Source of the DNA: Chitinophaga japonensis
Lineage (GTDB): Bacteria; Bacteroidota; Bacteroidia; Chitinophagales; Chitinophagaceae
Assembly (NCBI RefSeq): GCF_007830125.1
Contig: NZ_VLLG01000002.1
Location: 630,985-694,984 of the forward strand
DNA: 64,000 nt
Reading direction: 5' to 3'
Made by a program: the position numbers and the translations under genes. Each line of letters opens with the position of its first letter. Within the stretch, counting starts at the first letter, position 1. Under the pieces are notes generated by a model. The model ran no database searches and was not told the DNA's origin. It worked only from the letters and a program-made list of their open reading frames with translations. Below are positions 34,664 to 44,900 of this stretch, one piece after another.

Positions 34664-35203
34664 TTATTTAATATGCAGTTGCTGCTTGATAAAATGAATG
34701 GAGGCGTAGAGGTGTTTTTTCACCGCGGAGGGGGATATCCGGAAAACGGCGGCTATTTCACTGAGGGACATGCTTTGCTGGGTGCGCATGAAGAAAATGG
34801 CGCGTTTACGTGCAGGCAGCCGGGTAATGGCGTCCATGGCGGCTTTGTGGTATTCTTTGTAGATCACCTGCCCCTCTGCGGTATTGCCGTCCGCATCGGG
34901 CAATTGCTCCGCGAGGGCCTGTTCCGCCTTTTGCCGGCTGGCCTGCTGCCGCGCCATATCAAACAGCCGGTGCCGGGCCATAATAAAGATATAATCCTCA
35001 AAAGAGCGGATCTCTCCCAGTTTTTCCTTTCTTTCCCATACCTTCAGGAAAATGTCCTGCAGGACCTCTTCCGCATCCTTTTGGGAACGGGTGGTGAAGT
35101 GCACAAAGCGGTAAAGCGGGGGGAAATAGGTAGTGTACAGCGTGGCAAAGGCGGACCTGTCTCCTGCCGAAGCCTTCAGCAGCAAGTCTTTCTCCTGAGC
35201 CAT
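34664..35203 (-). CDS. ECF RNA polymerase sigma factor (locus 1)
   Basis: The protein has 179 residues counted from the ATG at 35201-35203 (MAQEKDLLLKASAGD). Sigma region 2 is LYTTYFPPLYRFVHF followed by DAEEVLQDIFLKVWERKEKL. Region 4 is LPARKRAIFFMRTQQSMSLS and SPSAVKKHLYASIHFIKQQL. No region 3, as in all ECF factors. It should drive transcription of the adjacent susC-susD genes when released by the FecR protein. The gene is divergent from fabF with a 238-bp AT-rich gap between. Confidence 0.95.
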   Translation of the reverse strand: MAQEKDLLLKASAGDRSAFATLYTTYFPPLYRFVHFTTRSQKDAEEVLQDIFLKVWERKEKLGEIRSFEDYIFIMARHRLFDMARQQASRQKAEQALAEQLPDADGNTAEGQVIYKEYHKAAMDAITRLPARKRAIFFMRTQQSMSLSEIAAVFRISPSAVKKHLYASIHFIKQQLHIK

Positions 35204-35408
35204 TACACTCCTTTCATTGCCGGCAGCACCTGATAGCATGTTTGATTGAGCAGGTATAAAAAAGGTTCCCCCCCTGAAACCTGTGAAGGTAAATAATATT
35301 TCAAAAAAGATGTGGCCACATATATAAATGGCAGCAATTACGGATGGACCCGCTTTTACAATTTTTGGCTTAGCGGCATCATTTTATATTTTATAAGAAT
35401 AAGTTAAC

Positions 35409-35416
35409 TAAATTTG
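35409..35416 (+). promoter_or_regulatory. Candidate -7 box of fabF
   Basis: TAAATTTG fits TAnnTTTG and lies 25 bp before the fabF ATG. The -33 match is poor (T-rich at 22 bp). Confidence 0.35.
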
Positions 35417-35441
35417 CGCTCTAATATTTGATTAAACTTCT

Positions 35442-36707
35442 ATGCGTACTATTTCACTAAAAAGGGTTGTTGTTACGGGGTTGGGAGCATTAACACCTAT
35501 CGGGAATGATGTAAACACTTTTTGGCAGAATATGAAGGCTGGCACCGGTGGTGCGGGCCCTATTACCCGTTTTGACACCACGGAGTTCAAAACCAAGTTT
35601 GCCTGTGAGCTGAAGGATTTTGATATAGAAAAGTTCATGGAGAAAAAGGAGGCCCGCAAAATGGACCTCTTTACCCAATATGCAATGGTAGCCGCGCAGG
35701 AAGCCATTGAAAATGCCGGTATCCACCTGGAAGGTATTGACAAAACCCGGATCGGTGTGATATGGGCTTCCGGCAACGGCGGTATGCAGACCTTCGAGGA
35801 CCAGATCGTGGAATTTGCTGCGGGCAACTTCGTACCGAAGTTCAATCCTTTCTTCATTCCCAAGCTGATAGCGGATATTGCCGCCGGCCAGATTGCCATT
35901 AAATATGGCTTCATGGGCATCAACTTCTGTACGGTATCTGCCTGCGCTTCTTCCAGCAGCGCCCTGGTAGATGCTTTCAACTATATACGCCTGGGCAAGG
36001 CCAATGTGATCGTGGCAGGCGGCTCCGAAGCGCCCATCACCCGCGCCGGTATCGCCGGTTTTAATGCGCTCAAGGCATTGAGCACGCGGAATGAAGATCC
36101 CTCCACCGCTTCCCGCCCCTTTGATGCGGAACGCGATGGTTTTGTAATGGGCGAAGGCGCCGGCGCCATCATCCTGGAGGAATACGAGCACGCGGTAAAG
36201 AGAGGCGCTACCATTTACGGGGAAATGACCGGCGGCGCCATGACGGCAGATGCCTTCCACCTCACCGCTACCCACCCGGAAGGGCTGGGCGCCAGGCTGG
36301 GCATGCAGGACGCGCTGAACGACGCGGAACTGCAGTTGCAGGACGTGGACTATATCAATGCCCACGCTACCTCTACCCCGGTAGGCGATGTGAGCGAGCT
36401 GAAAGCCATTACCGGCCTTTTTGGCGACCATGCTGCTGCCTTGAACATCAGCGCTACCAAATCCATGACCGGCCACCTGCTGGGCGCTGCGGGCGCAATA
36501 GAGGCCATTGCCTGTATCAAAGCTACCCAGGAGGACATTGTGCCGCCTACCATCAATACGCAGGCGCTGGGCGAAGGCATTCCCACCAACCTGAACCTGA
36601 CCGTGGGCAAAGCACAGCAACGCACCGTGAACGTAGCCATGAGCAATACCTTCGGTTTTGGCGGGCATAACGCCATCGTGGTGTTCACGAAATTTAAGGG
36701 AGAGTAG
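35442..36707 (+). CDS. fabF: Beta-ketoacyl-ACP synthase II
   Basis: The protein has 421 residues, the usual KAS II length, with a thiolase fold. It condenses malonyl-ACP with acyl-ACP in cytosolic fatty-acid elongation. The catalytic set is complete: the nucleophile Cys in TVSACASSSSAL, His in INAHATSTPVGD and His in SATKSMTGHLLGAAG. The gating phenylalanine region NTFGFGGHNA is at the C-terminus. FabB-type enzymes differ in these loops, so FabF is the better name. It is not in a fab cluster here: the upstream neighbour is divergent and a long inverted repeat follows. Confidence 0.95.
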   Translation: MRTISLKRVVVTGLGALTPIGNDVNTFWQNMKAGTGGAGPITRFDTTEFKTKFACELKDFDIEKFMEKKEARKMDLFTQYAMVAAQEAIENAGIHLEGIDKTRIGVIWASGNGGMQTFEDQIVEFAAGNFVPKFNPFFIPKLIADIAAGQIAIKYGFMGINFCTVSACASSSSALVDAFNYIRLGKANVIVAGGSEAPITRAGIAGFNALKALSTRNEDPSTASRPFDAERDGFVMGEGAGAIILEEYEHAVKRGATIYGEMTGGAMTADAFHLTATHPEGLGARLGMQDALNDAELQLQDVDYINAHATSTPVGDVSELKAITGLFGDHAAALNISATKSMTGHLLGAAGAIEAIACIKATQEDIVPPTINTQALGEGIPTNLNLTVGKAQQRTVNVAMSNTFGFGGHNAIVVFTKFKGE

Positions 36708-36708
36708 G

Positions 36709-36828
36709 GAATGTAAAGTGATAAATGTAAAATATTAAATGTAAAAGTAAATGCAGCGAATAAACCGCTGCATTTACTTTTACATTTGAAATTTAATATT
36801 TTAGATTTTACATTTTATATTCTCTCAT
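36709..36828. repeat. Family-1 ATGTAAAA inverted repeat (copy A)
   Basis: The core is a perfect 22-bp stem (36737-36758 with 36766-36787) with loop AATAAAC. The arms extend imperfectly over the whole gap through repeated ATGTAAAA / TTTTACAT units. It fills the space between convergent fabF and the GH16 gene, so it can stop transcription both ways. Related to copies at 48669 and 53451. Confidence 0.8.
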
Positions 36829-36833
36829 TTCGC

Positions 36834-39800
36834 TCATTCATTTTTGATCAGCTTCAGCGTTTCCGTTCCCTCCTTTCCTTCCAGGCGGATGAGGTACATG
36901 CCGTTCCTGAGAAAGCCCAGGTCCTTCACGACTCTCCGCTCTCCCGGCTCCACATGCCAGCGCCGGATCACTTTGCCGCTCATATCCAGCAGGGTGATCA
37001 TTTGATAGTTATGCTCCGGCAGATCGATTGTCACCTGCCCCGCAGCGGGATTGGGGAAGATCACTGTACCGGTTAAGTGCTTCCGGTCCTTGTCCTTTAT
37101 ATGTTTGGTATCCACATAAGCGGCCGCAGTACGGGCCATGCTCATGCCGGAGTCTGCTGCAGGCGGGCAGTTGTCTATACTGAACCAGTTGAACTTCAGG
37201 GTGCTGCCCTGCTCTATGTGCACGCCGGTATAGTTCAGTACCGGCAGTGTCATGGTATCTGTAATGGTCTGCCAGGCGCCGCCGGTAGAAGGTATGTTGA
37301 TGGTGCCGAACCTTTTGCCGCCATGCCCGATCCAGATGCGTACGGGGGCCGTGCTGGATACCCGGAAGCTGACGTTATGCACGCCTGCCACCGGTACGTT
37401 GATGGTGTTGTACGAGAACCAGTCACCGGCATACATGTAGGTAAAGTTTTGCCCACCCCCTACATCGGTGCAAGCTTCCAGTACAGGACGGGTAGAGCGG
37501 TCGGTGAAGCTCTCCGCTTCGTATTTAATATTCACAGAGCAGAGATAGTCCGTTGTTACCGCAGCGCTGGCCGTAATGTTACCCGCCGTGGCGGTTACGG
37601 TACAGGCGCCCGGCGCTTTATTGGCTGTGAGCAGGCCCGTGCTGCTGATGGTATAGCTGGTATCACTCACGGTCCATACCGGTGTTACAGGCATTACATA
37701 ATCTTCCTGGTCGTAGCCGGTAACGGTAAACTGCTGCCTGCCTCCCACCTGCATAACTGCCGGGTCCGGGCTGATGGTCATGCGCGTCAATACAGGCACT
37801 GGCGCTACCGTTACACTGGCCGTACCTGTTACTCCTTCAGCGGTCGCTTTTACCAGTCCTGTGCAGGTCTTATTGCCGGCTGTGAACAGGCCGTTCGCAT
37901 TAATGCTGCTTTTCTTGACCGTAGTGGACCATACCGGTGTGATCGCCATTACGCTGTTATCTGCGGCGTAACCGGCTGCTTTGAACTGCTGCGTAGCGCC
38001 ACTGATCAGCCGTACACTGTCCGGTGTTACCGTGATGTAAGACAGGTTTACGGAATCTGCATGCACAAACTGTAGCCAGTTAAAGTTCCACCCGGATGCA
38101 TTGGAGCGGATGCGGATGGTCTGGTTACCGGCGGCCAGGTAAATGGGCGCGGAAGTAACGGTGATCCATTGCTGCCATCCGCCGCTGGCCGGCAGGGGCA
38201 CCGTAGTGAGCGTAACAGTGTCTAACATTACGCGCAAGCTGGTGGCATAGTCCATTGCTACGCGGAACTGTACCCGGTAATTGCCGGAATCCGGCACTGT
38301 AATGTCATATTCCATCCAGGTGCCGGAGCCGATGTAGCTGATGTTCAGCCCGCCGCCTGCATCGGAGGTAGGTTCCGTACAGCAGGCATTGGCATTGTCA
38401 AAGGCTTCGGCCTGTATTTTGGCCGGTATGGGTTTGTAGTTGGTAGGCCGTACGGTAACATAGGCACTACCGGAAACGGTTACACTATCCACGGTAGCGG
38501 TGGCGGTCACCACACCGGAAGCCTGTACGGTGGCCAGTCCATCCGCCGTAATGGTACTGCCCGCCCCGCTGATGCTCCATACCGGGTTAATGGCCATTAC
38601 ATGCCCGTTCTGGTCATAGGCTACCGCCTTATATTGCTGGGTGGCGCCTGCCAGGAACGACTGGTCTGCCGGTGTTACCACGATGGTGTCCAGCACGGGT
38701 GTGCCCAGCCCTTTCTGGTACACGCGCACGTAATCCACCATCATGCTGTCCGGCCAGTCCGCTTCCGTAATAGCGCCGCCCATACCGCCGCCAATGGCCA
38801 CGTTCAGGATGATATGGAATTTCTGGTCAAAGGGCCAGTCCTTCCAGTCCGTATAGGGGTTCAGGTAAGTCAGCACATGCGCGCTGTCAAAAGTAAAACG
38901 CAGGGAATCCGGCGTCCATTCGACCGCGTATACGTGGAAAGCGGTGGCCGCATCCGGTATCTGTTTGATGCCGGACACCTGGCCGCCATTGGTCCAGTTG
39001 TGGCTTTCCGTATGCACGGTGGACAGCACGGTGCCCAGGTTATTGCCTACATGCTCCATAATGTCGATCTCGCCGCTTTTGGGCCAGCCGCCATACACGC
39101 TGGAGGTGGGCATCATCCAGATGGCAGGCCAGGAGCCGCGCGCCCTGGGCAGTTTGGCCTTTACTTCCACACGGCCGTAGAGGAAATCCATCTTGCCCTG
39201 GGAGATCAGCCGCCCGGAGGACCAGGGCTGGGTGGAATCGCCGTTGGGATAGTCCTTCTTGCCTTTGATGACCAGGTAACCGTCCTCCACCCGTATGTTA
39301 TCGTGCGTGGTATCTGTGTACACCTGCTGCTCCCCGTTGATCCACCCCTTGGGCTTGGGGTCTACCTTCCATTTGGCAGGGTCCGGCAGGCGGCCGCTGC
39401 CGTTAAACTCATCGCCATATATCATGGTCCAGGCGGGATTGCCTTCAAATATCACTTTCCCTTTTGCAATGTACTGGCCGGCATTGGCGTTCGCTACTTC
39501 CTGCGGGGCCACCACCATTTCCAGGGTAGTGCGGGAATACACCACGGGAGAATTGCCGCTGAGTATAATGTGCGCGGTGGTATCATCCACACGCTGCACA
39601 CTGTCTATGCTTACGCCGGCGGGCAGGTTGGTAGCGGTCCAGTTGGCGGTGGTAAGCGTATCGCTGAACACGCCGCCAAACATATGGGCCTTTATTACGG
39701 CGCCGTGCTCCTGCCCCATGGCAATGGAGGTATCGGCCAGCCGGACACCTACGGGATTGGGTGCGCGCACCAGGTCAAAATACAGGATGCCGTTGGCCTT

Positions 39801-40298
39801 TTTACCGTCTATGTAATGCACTTCAATACGGTCAAAATCGGTACGGTCTTTCACGCTCTGGAAATTGTAGGTGGCTTCCTCCCAGTGATTGACGCGGCTT
39901 ACCTTGTAGGTAAAGTATACCGCCTTGGAATAATCGGTGCCGGGTTGCAGCTTGAACATGATCTCGTCCGTCGTGCTGCTGTACACCAGCATTTTGAACT
40001 CGCTGCCGGAAGCCAGGTCAAACGGTTCCGTGAGCTGGCAGGAGGCCCCCATCCATTCAAAGCAGGTGGTGTCCTTCACGAATTTAGCGACCAGGGAGCT
40101 GGTGTTCACCCCGGAGGGATTGGGATTGGGCACGCCAAACTCCACACCGCCGGTAGCGTTCTCCCCCGCATAGAAGGTCCACCGGCCGGAGCCGATGCCA
40201 TTGCCTTCCATGTCGTCTACCAGCAGGTACTGCGCATTCAAATGATTACTTAACAGTAAACCGAACAACAGGATAATAAGTGTTGAGATTTTCTTCAT
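36834..40298 (-). CDS. Secreted GH16 glucanase with Ig-like, CBM6-like and T9SS sorting domains
   Basis: The protein has 1154 residues with a Sec signal (ILLFGLLLSNHLNAQ). Residues about 25-190 form a beta-sandwich carbohydrate-binding-like domain. The GH16 catalytic domain is at about 285-530 with the retaining motif GEIDIMEHVG near 410 (two Glu) and RGSWPAIWMMP before it, fitting a laminarinase-type endo-beta-1,3(4)-glucanase. Three bacterial Ig-like domains alternate with two CBM6-like modules (AEAFDNANACC near 625; YEAESFTDRSTRP near 925). The C-terminal 75 residues are a type A T9SS sorting domain (FPNPAAGQVTIDL ... GMYLIRLEGKEGTETLKLIK). It is exported and released or surface-attached. 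It is the last gene of the sigma-FecR-SusC-SusD locus. Confidence 0.92.
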   Translation of the reverse strand: MKKISTLIILLFGLLLSNHLNAQYLLVDDMEGNGIGSGRWTFYAGENATGGVEFGVPNPNPSGVNTSSLVAKFVKDTTCFEWMGASCQLTEPFDLASGSEFKMLVYSSTTDEIMFKLQPGTDYSKAVYFTYKVSRVNHWEEATYNFQSVKDRTDFDRIEVHYIDGKKANGILYFDLVRAPNPVGVRLADTSIAMGQEHGAVIKAHMFGGVFSDTLTTANWTATNLPAGVSIDSVQRVDDTTAHIILSGNSPVVYSRTTLEMVVAPQEVANANAGQYIAKGKVIFEGNPAWTMIYGDEFNGSGRLPDPAKWKVDPKPKGWINGEQQVYTDTTHDNIRVEDGYLVIKGKKDYPNGDSTQPWSSGRLISQGKMDFLYGRVEVKAKLPRARGSWPAIWMMPTSSVYGGWPKSGEIDIMEHVGNNLGTVLSTVHTESHNWTNGGQVSGIKQIPDAATAFHVYAVEWTPDSLRFTFDSAHVLTYLNPYTDWKDWPFDQKFHIILNVAIGGGMGGAITEADWPDSMMVDYVRVYQKGLGTPVLDTIVVTPADQSFLAGATQQYKAVAYDQNGHVMAINPVWSISGAGSTITADGLATVQASGVVTATATVDSVTVSGSAYVTVRPTNYKPIPAKIQAEAFDNANACCTEPTSDAGGGLNISYIGSGTWMEYDITVPDSGNYRVQFRVAMDYATSLRVMLDTVTLTTVPLPASGGWQQWITVTSAPIYLAAGNQTIRIRSNASGWNFNWLQFVHADSVNLSYITVTPDSVRLISGATQQFKAAGYAADNSVMAITPVWSTTVKKSSINANGLFTAGNKTCTGLVKATAEGVTGTASVTVAPVPVLTRMTISPDPAVMQVGGRQQFTVTGYDQEDYVMPVTPVWTVSDTSYTISSTGLLTANKAPGACTVTATAGNITASAAVTTDYLCSVNIKYEAESFTDRSTRPVLEACTDVGGGQNFTYMYAGDWFSYNTINVPVAGVHNVSFRVSSTAPVRIWIGHGGKRFGTINIPSTGGAWQTITDTMTLPVLNYTGVHIEQGSTLKFNWFSIDNCPPAADSGMSMARTAAAYVDTKHIKDKDRKHLTGTVIFPNPAAGQVTIDLPEHNYQMITLLDMSGKVIRRWHVEPGERRVVKDLGFLRNGMYLIRLEGKEGTETLKLIKNE

Positions 40299-40374
40299 AA
40301 CGATCGGGTTTAGGAATTTACAAAAGGGTCTGTCGGTTATGCCAGCCGGTCATTGTGTCTTAAAATGGTCCGAA

Positions 40375-40404
40375 ATGGAGCGGCATTGGTGCATGCCGCT
40401 CCAT
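40375..40404. terminator. Hairpin between susD and the GH16 gene
   Basis: ATGGAGCGGCA (40375-40385) pairs perfectly with 40394-40404 around 8 nt. It lies just after the susD stop on the minus strand. T-rich sequence follows only loosely, so it may attenuate read-through into the GH16 gene and lower its level relative to susCD. Confidence 0.6.
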
Positions 40405-40435
40405 CATTATTTCCGTGGAATATATGGCTATGGTA

Positions 40436-41884
40436 TTACAGGTTCGGGTTGATCAGGGCATCATTGCCCGGTACAGGCATCCAGTATTTTTCTTCCGTGA
40501 TGGCGCCGGAGGGCTGCAGGTCGTCCGGGTCCTTATCCGCATTGGCGGCTGCTACCTGCTCCAGGCGCACCAGGTCGAACCAGCGGTTCCATTCGCCGGC
40601 AAACTCCCAGCTCCGCTCCGCTACTACGGCATCCGCAAAGGCAGCGCCAGACAGGCCTGCCGGCAGCTCATCCAGGCCGGCACGGCTGCGCACCGCGTTA
40701 ACAGCCGTATAGGCTTCGGCGTTAGGCGTACCGGCCGCCCGGGCCTGTGCTTCTGCATAGATCAGCAGCACATGCGCGTAGCGGATCATGATCACGGGAG
40801 TGTTGGACATATAGGTATAGGGATTGCCGGACTGTATCCTGAATTTTTTATAGTAGGGATGTTTGGTGCTTACCTGCTGCCAGGGAATGGTATCGCCGTT
40901 CACCACGAATTCCGTGGAGAAGGTGGCGTCCTTCCGGGGGCCGGCCGGGAAATTGCGAAAGAAGTTCAGCTCCGGGAAAAAATCGCTCCAGCCGCCTTCA
41001 TTTTCCGGCATGGTGGACAGCCCGTAAAAGGAATTGTAGGTAGACCATTGCCCGCGGGTAAAGAGGGTGAACACATCCTCCACGGTGCCGCCGGCAAATA
41101 TTTTCAGGAAGCCATCCTGGTACAGGTCAAAACCGTAGGCGCCCTTGTTGTCGATCACCTCTTTGGCCTTGGCGGCGGCCAGTGCGTATTTGGATGCATC
41201 TTTCAGCGGCCAGCCGGCTTCTGTAAGGTATACATCCGCCAGCAGCGCTTTTACAGAACCTTTGTTGGGACGGCCGGGGTCACGCTTCTCATTGCTCACC
41301 CATTGCTCGGCCATGGCCAGGTCCTCTTCTATCAGTTTATACACGGCTGCGGGCTCGCTTTTCTGCAGCTCCAGCAGGTCAGGAGAGTATACTTCCGTAG
41401 GGATCACCGGCACCGCGCCCCAGAGGCGGGTAAGCCAGTAATAGCACAGGGCGCGCAGGAAATAAGCTTCGCCTACTATTTCGTGGATCTCTTCTTCGGT
41501 GCCATCCTGCACGGCATCATAATTATTGATGATGTTGGTGGTGGATTGTATGGTCTTGTAGCAGCCCAGCCAGATAGGCGTCATACGGCTGTTGAGGGAG
41601 GATACATTAAAGCGGTCAAACTCCCGGAACTCTTCCTTATTGGAGCCGGGATGCGTGGTAAGATCATCCGCGCCCATGGTCATGGCGATCTGCGATACCG
41701 TGGTGAAACCGCTTTCCCAGGGCACCATCAGGCTGCCGTAAGCGCCGGTGAGCGCGGCTTCCAGCCCTGCCATATTACTGAGGGCGGCGGTACCGGCGAC
41801 CAGGCCTTTCGGGTCTTCGGTCAGTTGTTTGCTGCAGGCGCCCAGCAGGAACAGTGCAATAACGAGATATATTTTCTTCTGCAT
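40436..41884 (-). CDS. SusD/RagB-family glycan-binding lipoprotein (locus 2)
   Basis: The protein has 482 residues with a lipoprotein signal ending at LFLLGACSKQ. It is a classic SusD: EIVGEAYFLRALCYYWLTRLWG is the TPR-type helix pair and VIMIRYAHVLLIYAEAQARA the second. It ends in YWMPVPGNDALINPNL, the usual C-terminal phrase. It is surface-exposed and partners the SusC-type transporter 36 bp upstream. The neighbouring GH16 enzyme suggests a beta-glucan or related glycan as ligand; the CE15 gene hints at glucuronoyl-decorated material. Ligand is inference. Confidence 0.95.
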   Translation of the reverse strand: MQKKIYLVIALFLLGACSKQLTEDPKGLVAGTAALSNMAGLEAALTGAYGSLMVPWESGFTTVSQIAMTMGADDLTTHPGSNKEEFREFDRFNVSSLNSRMTPIWLGCYKTIQSTTNIINNYDAVQDGTEEEIHEIVGEAYFLRALCYYWLTRLWGAVPVIPTEVYSPDLLELQKSEPAAVYKLIEEDLAMAEQWVSNEKRDPGRPNKGSVKALLADVYLTEAGWPLKDASKYALAAAKAKEVIDNKGAYGFDLYQDGFLKIFAGGTVEDVFTLFTRGQWSTYNSFYGLSTMPENEGGWSDFFPELNFFRNFPAGPRKDATFSTEFVVNGDTIPWQQVSTKHPYYKKFRIQSGNPYTYMSNTPVIMIRYAHVLLIYAEAQARAAGTPNAEAYTAVNAVRSRAGLDELPAGLSGAAFADAVVAERSWEFAGEWNRWFDLVRLEQVAAANADKDPDDLQPSGAITEEKYWMPVPGNDALINPNL

Positions 41885-41920
41885 AGGAATCCAGTTTTTT
41901 ATAACGTTTGGTTTGCTGTT

Positions 41921-44900
41921 TTAAAAGCTGAGCGTAATACCGCCCGTATAGGTTTTGGCGTTAGGATAGGAGCCGAAGTCGATCCCCTGCCGGATATCGC
42001 CGGCGGATGAATTGGCTTCCGGGTCTATACCGCTATAATCCGTAATGGTCAAAAGGTTGGTGGCGCTCACGAACAGCTTGACGCCCACCACGTTCTTCAG
42101 CTTTGATTTAGGGATATCATAGGACAGGCTCACATTCTTCAGGCGCAGGAAATCCGCTTTTTCCAGAAAGCGGGTGGACTGCGTAAAGTTCCGGTTGGTG
42201 CTGCTGAAGGCCGGGATGTCGGAAGTTTCGTTCACCCCGGGAATGTAGCGGTCCAGGATGTCCACATGGGTGGCTTCCCGCGCATCGCCGCCGTGGTACA
42301 TGGCCGCAGCTTTGTTGTAGTTCAGCTTGTCGAAACCGAACAGGCCCTGGAAGAACAGGTTCAGTGTCCAGGAACGGAAGCTCACCGTATTGTTCCAGCC
42401 TATGGAAGTGCGGGGCATGCCGGTGCCGATCACGCCATAGTCGTCTGCATCTATTACGTTGTCGCCATTCAGGTCCAGGTAGCGCGCATCGCCGGGCACG
42501 GCGCCGTATTCAGCAGCCTTGGCATCCCCCGGTTTCCAGGTGCCCAGGTAGGTGAGGCCCCAGATGGCGCCCAGCGGCTGGCCGGGCATCACCACGAATT
42601 CTGACTGTGGCGACATACCGCCGCCGATCCGGCGGTTGTTGGGATCAAAGATGCGCTGGCTGCTGGAGCCGATGGAGGTTACCTCGTTGCGCAGGAAAGA
42701 GAAATTGAGCCAGGTGTTCCAGGTTACCGGCCCGCGGTCGATCACCTTGCCCTCTATGGCCAGCTCCCAGCCCTTGTTCTGCACAGCGCCTACGTTGCGC
42801 GTAATGGTATTGCCGCCCAGGTACAGGGGCAGCTTCTCATTCAGCAGCAGGTCGCGCGTGTCCTTGATGAAATAATCGGCAGTAATGGAAAGGCGGTCCC
42901 GCAGCAACCCGATCTCTATACCGGCGTCCTTCTGCTCCGTGGTTTCCCACTGCAGGTCAGGGTTGCCGATATTACCCAGCACAATGCCGTTCAGGAAAGT
43001 AGAATTGGTGAACGAAGCGATCCTGCGGGAATAGGAAGAGAAGGTGCTGTAAGGCCCTACGCCTTCACTGCCCGTAAGGCCCCAGCTTGCACGCAGCTTC
43101 AGGTAGCTGAGCACCTGCTGCCCCTTCAGGAAGGGCTCTTCGGTGAGCACCCATCCTGCAGAAACGGAAGGGAAATAGCTGAAGCGGTTGTTCTCCCGGA
43201 ACTTGGAAGACCCATCGCGGCGCAGCGCGGCAGATACCAGGTACTTGTCCCGGTAAGCATAGTTAGCGCGGCCTACCAGGGAGAACAACGCCCATTTGGA
43301 GTAGCCGGAAGACGGGCTGCCGGGCGTACCCAGGCCCAGGTTGTCCCATTTAAAATGCTCGTAGGTGAGATTGGAGGTGCCCACCTGTGTAAAATTATAC
43401 GTGGACTGCTGGTACTCCATCACTGCGGTAAGATCTATGGCATGGCCACCATTAAAGGCTTTATGATAATTGAGCGTATTGGTGTTCTGCAAACGGATCT
43501 CCTTGTTGTTGCGCACATTGGTGGTGGCGGTGCCGGAGTTCACCACCTTGCCGCCAAAGCTGCGGTCCTCGTACTGCAGGTAGTTGGCGCCATATTGCAG
43601 GTTCAGGGACAGGCCGGGCAGCAGCTCAAAGCGGAAGCCGCCGATAGCATTGGCCAGCATGCGGTCCTTTACCGCCAGTTGCTCGGTAGTGAGTGCCACG
43701 GGGTTGAAGAACACGGAGCTCACCGGGTCTGCCGCTGTGTACCTGCCGGCGGCATCGCGCACCGGTACCGTAGGCGACCAGGTAATGGCCTGCGCCAGCG
43801 GGCTGTGCGGCCCGTCGGCCGGGATGTCTATATTCTGCGCCTTGCTGTAGGAGCCGGTAATGTTCAGGAAAGTGGAGATCCGGTCCGTTAGTTTTGAATG
43901 GATGTTGGAGCGCAGGGTATAGCGCTTGTAGAAAGAGTTATTGATCACACCTTCCTGGTCCAGGTAGTTGCCGGAAATGAAATAGCCGGACTTGTCGTTA
44001 CCACCGGAGAGGCTTAACATGTACTCCTGCGCCATGGCCTGCCGGAATATTTCATCCTGCCAGTCCGTGCCGCCTTTTGCACGAAAATCCGCCACCTCTT
44101 CCGTCGTAAAGGGCGGAGTGGTGCCGGTGGCCACAGCGTGCGCGTTGGCCGTTTCCGCAAAATCGCCCGCATTCAGCAGGTCCAGCTTTTTGATGACCTG
44201 CGAGCTGGAGAAACGGGAGGTGAAGTTCACCTTCAGCCCGTCCTTGCTGCCTTTGCGGGTGGTGATAATGATCACGCCGTTGGCGCCGCGGCTGCCGTAA
44301 ATGGCGGTGGCGGAAGCGTCTTTCAGCACCTGTATGCTGGCGATATCATCGGGGTTGATGGAAAAGAACTCCGCCCCTACAAAACCGTCCACCACGTACA
44401 GCGGACCGTTGTCGCCATTGATGGAGTTGGCGCCGCGGATGCGGATACGCACGCTGCCACCGGGAGAGCCGGCCGCATTGGTCACCTGCACCCCGGCCAC
44501 GCGGCCCTGCAGCACCTGGTCCAGCCGGTTCACCGGCTGATCCTGGAACTCCTTGCCGGACACGGAGCTGATGGCGTTGGTGAGGGAGCCTTTCTTTTGC
44601 TCACCGTACCCCACTACTACCAGCTCGTTCAGGCCGGAAGCCTGCGCCTCCAGCACTATGGGAATATCCGTTCTGCCGTTTACGGATACTTCCTTTGTAT
44701 TATAACCGATGGATGAAATAAGCAGTATGGCATTACCTTCCGGTATGCTGATGGTGTAGCGCCCGTCCACGTCTGTCACTACGCCGGTGCTGGTGCCTTT
44801 TACCTGTATGGTCACGCCGGGCAGCGGCTGGCCCTTTTCATCTGTCACGCGGCCGGTCACCGTAACATCCGCCGGTGGCGGAACCGGCATTGCTGCCGTT

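Noticed and set aside
36709..36828. CRISPR-like repeats in the A/T-rich gaps
   Set aside because: Units are short, degenerate and arranged as inverted arms without regular spacers; no cas genes are in the window.
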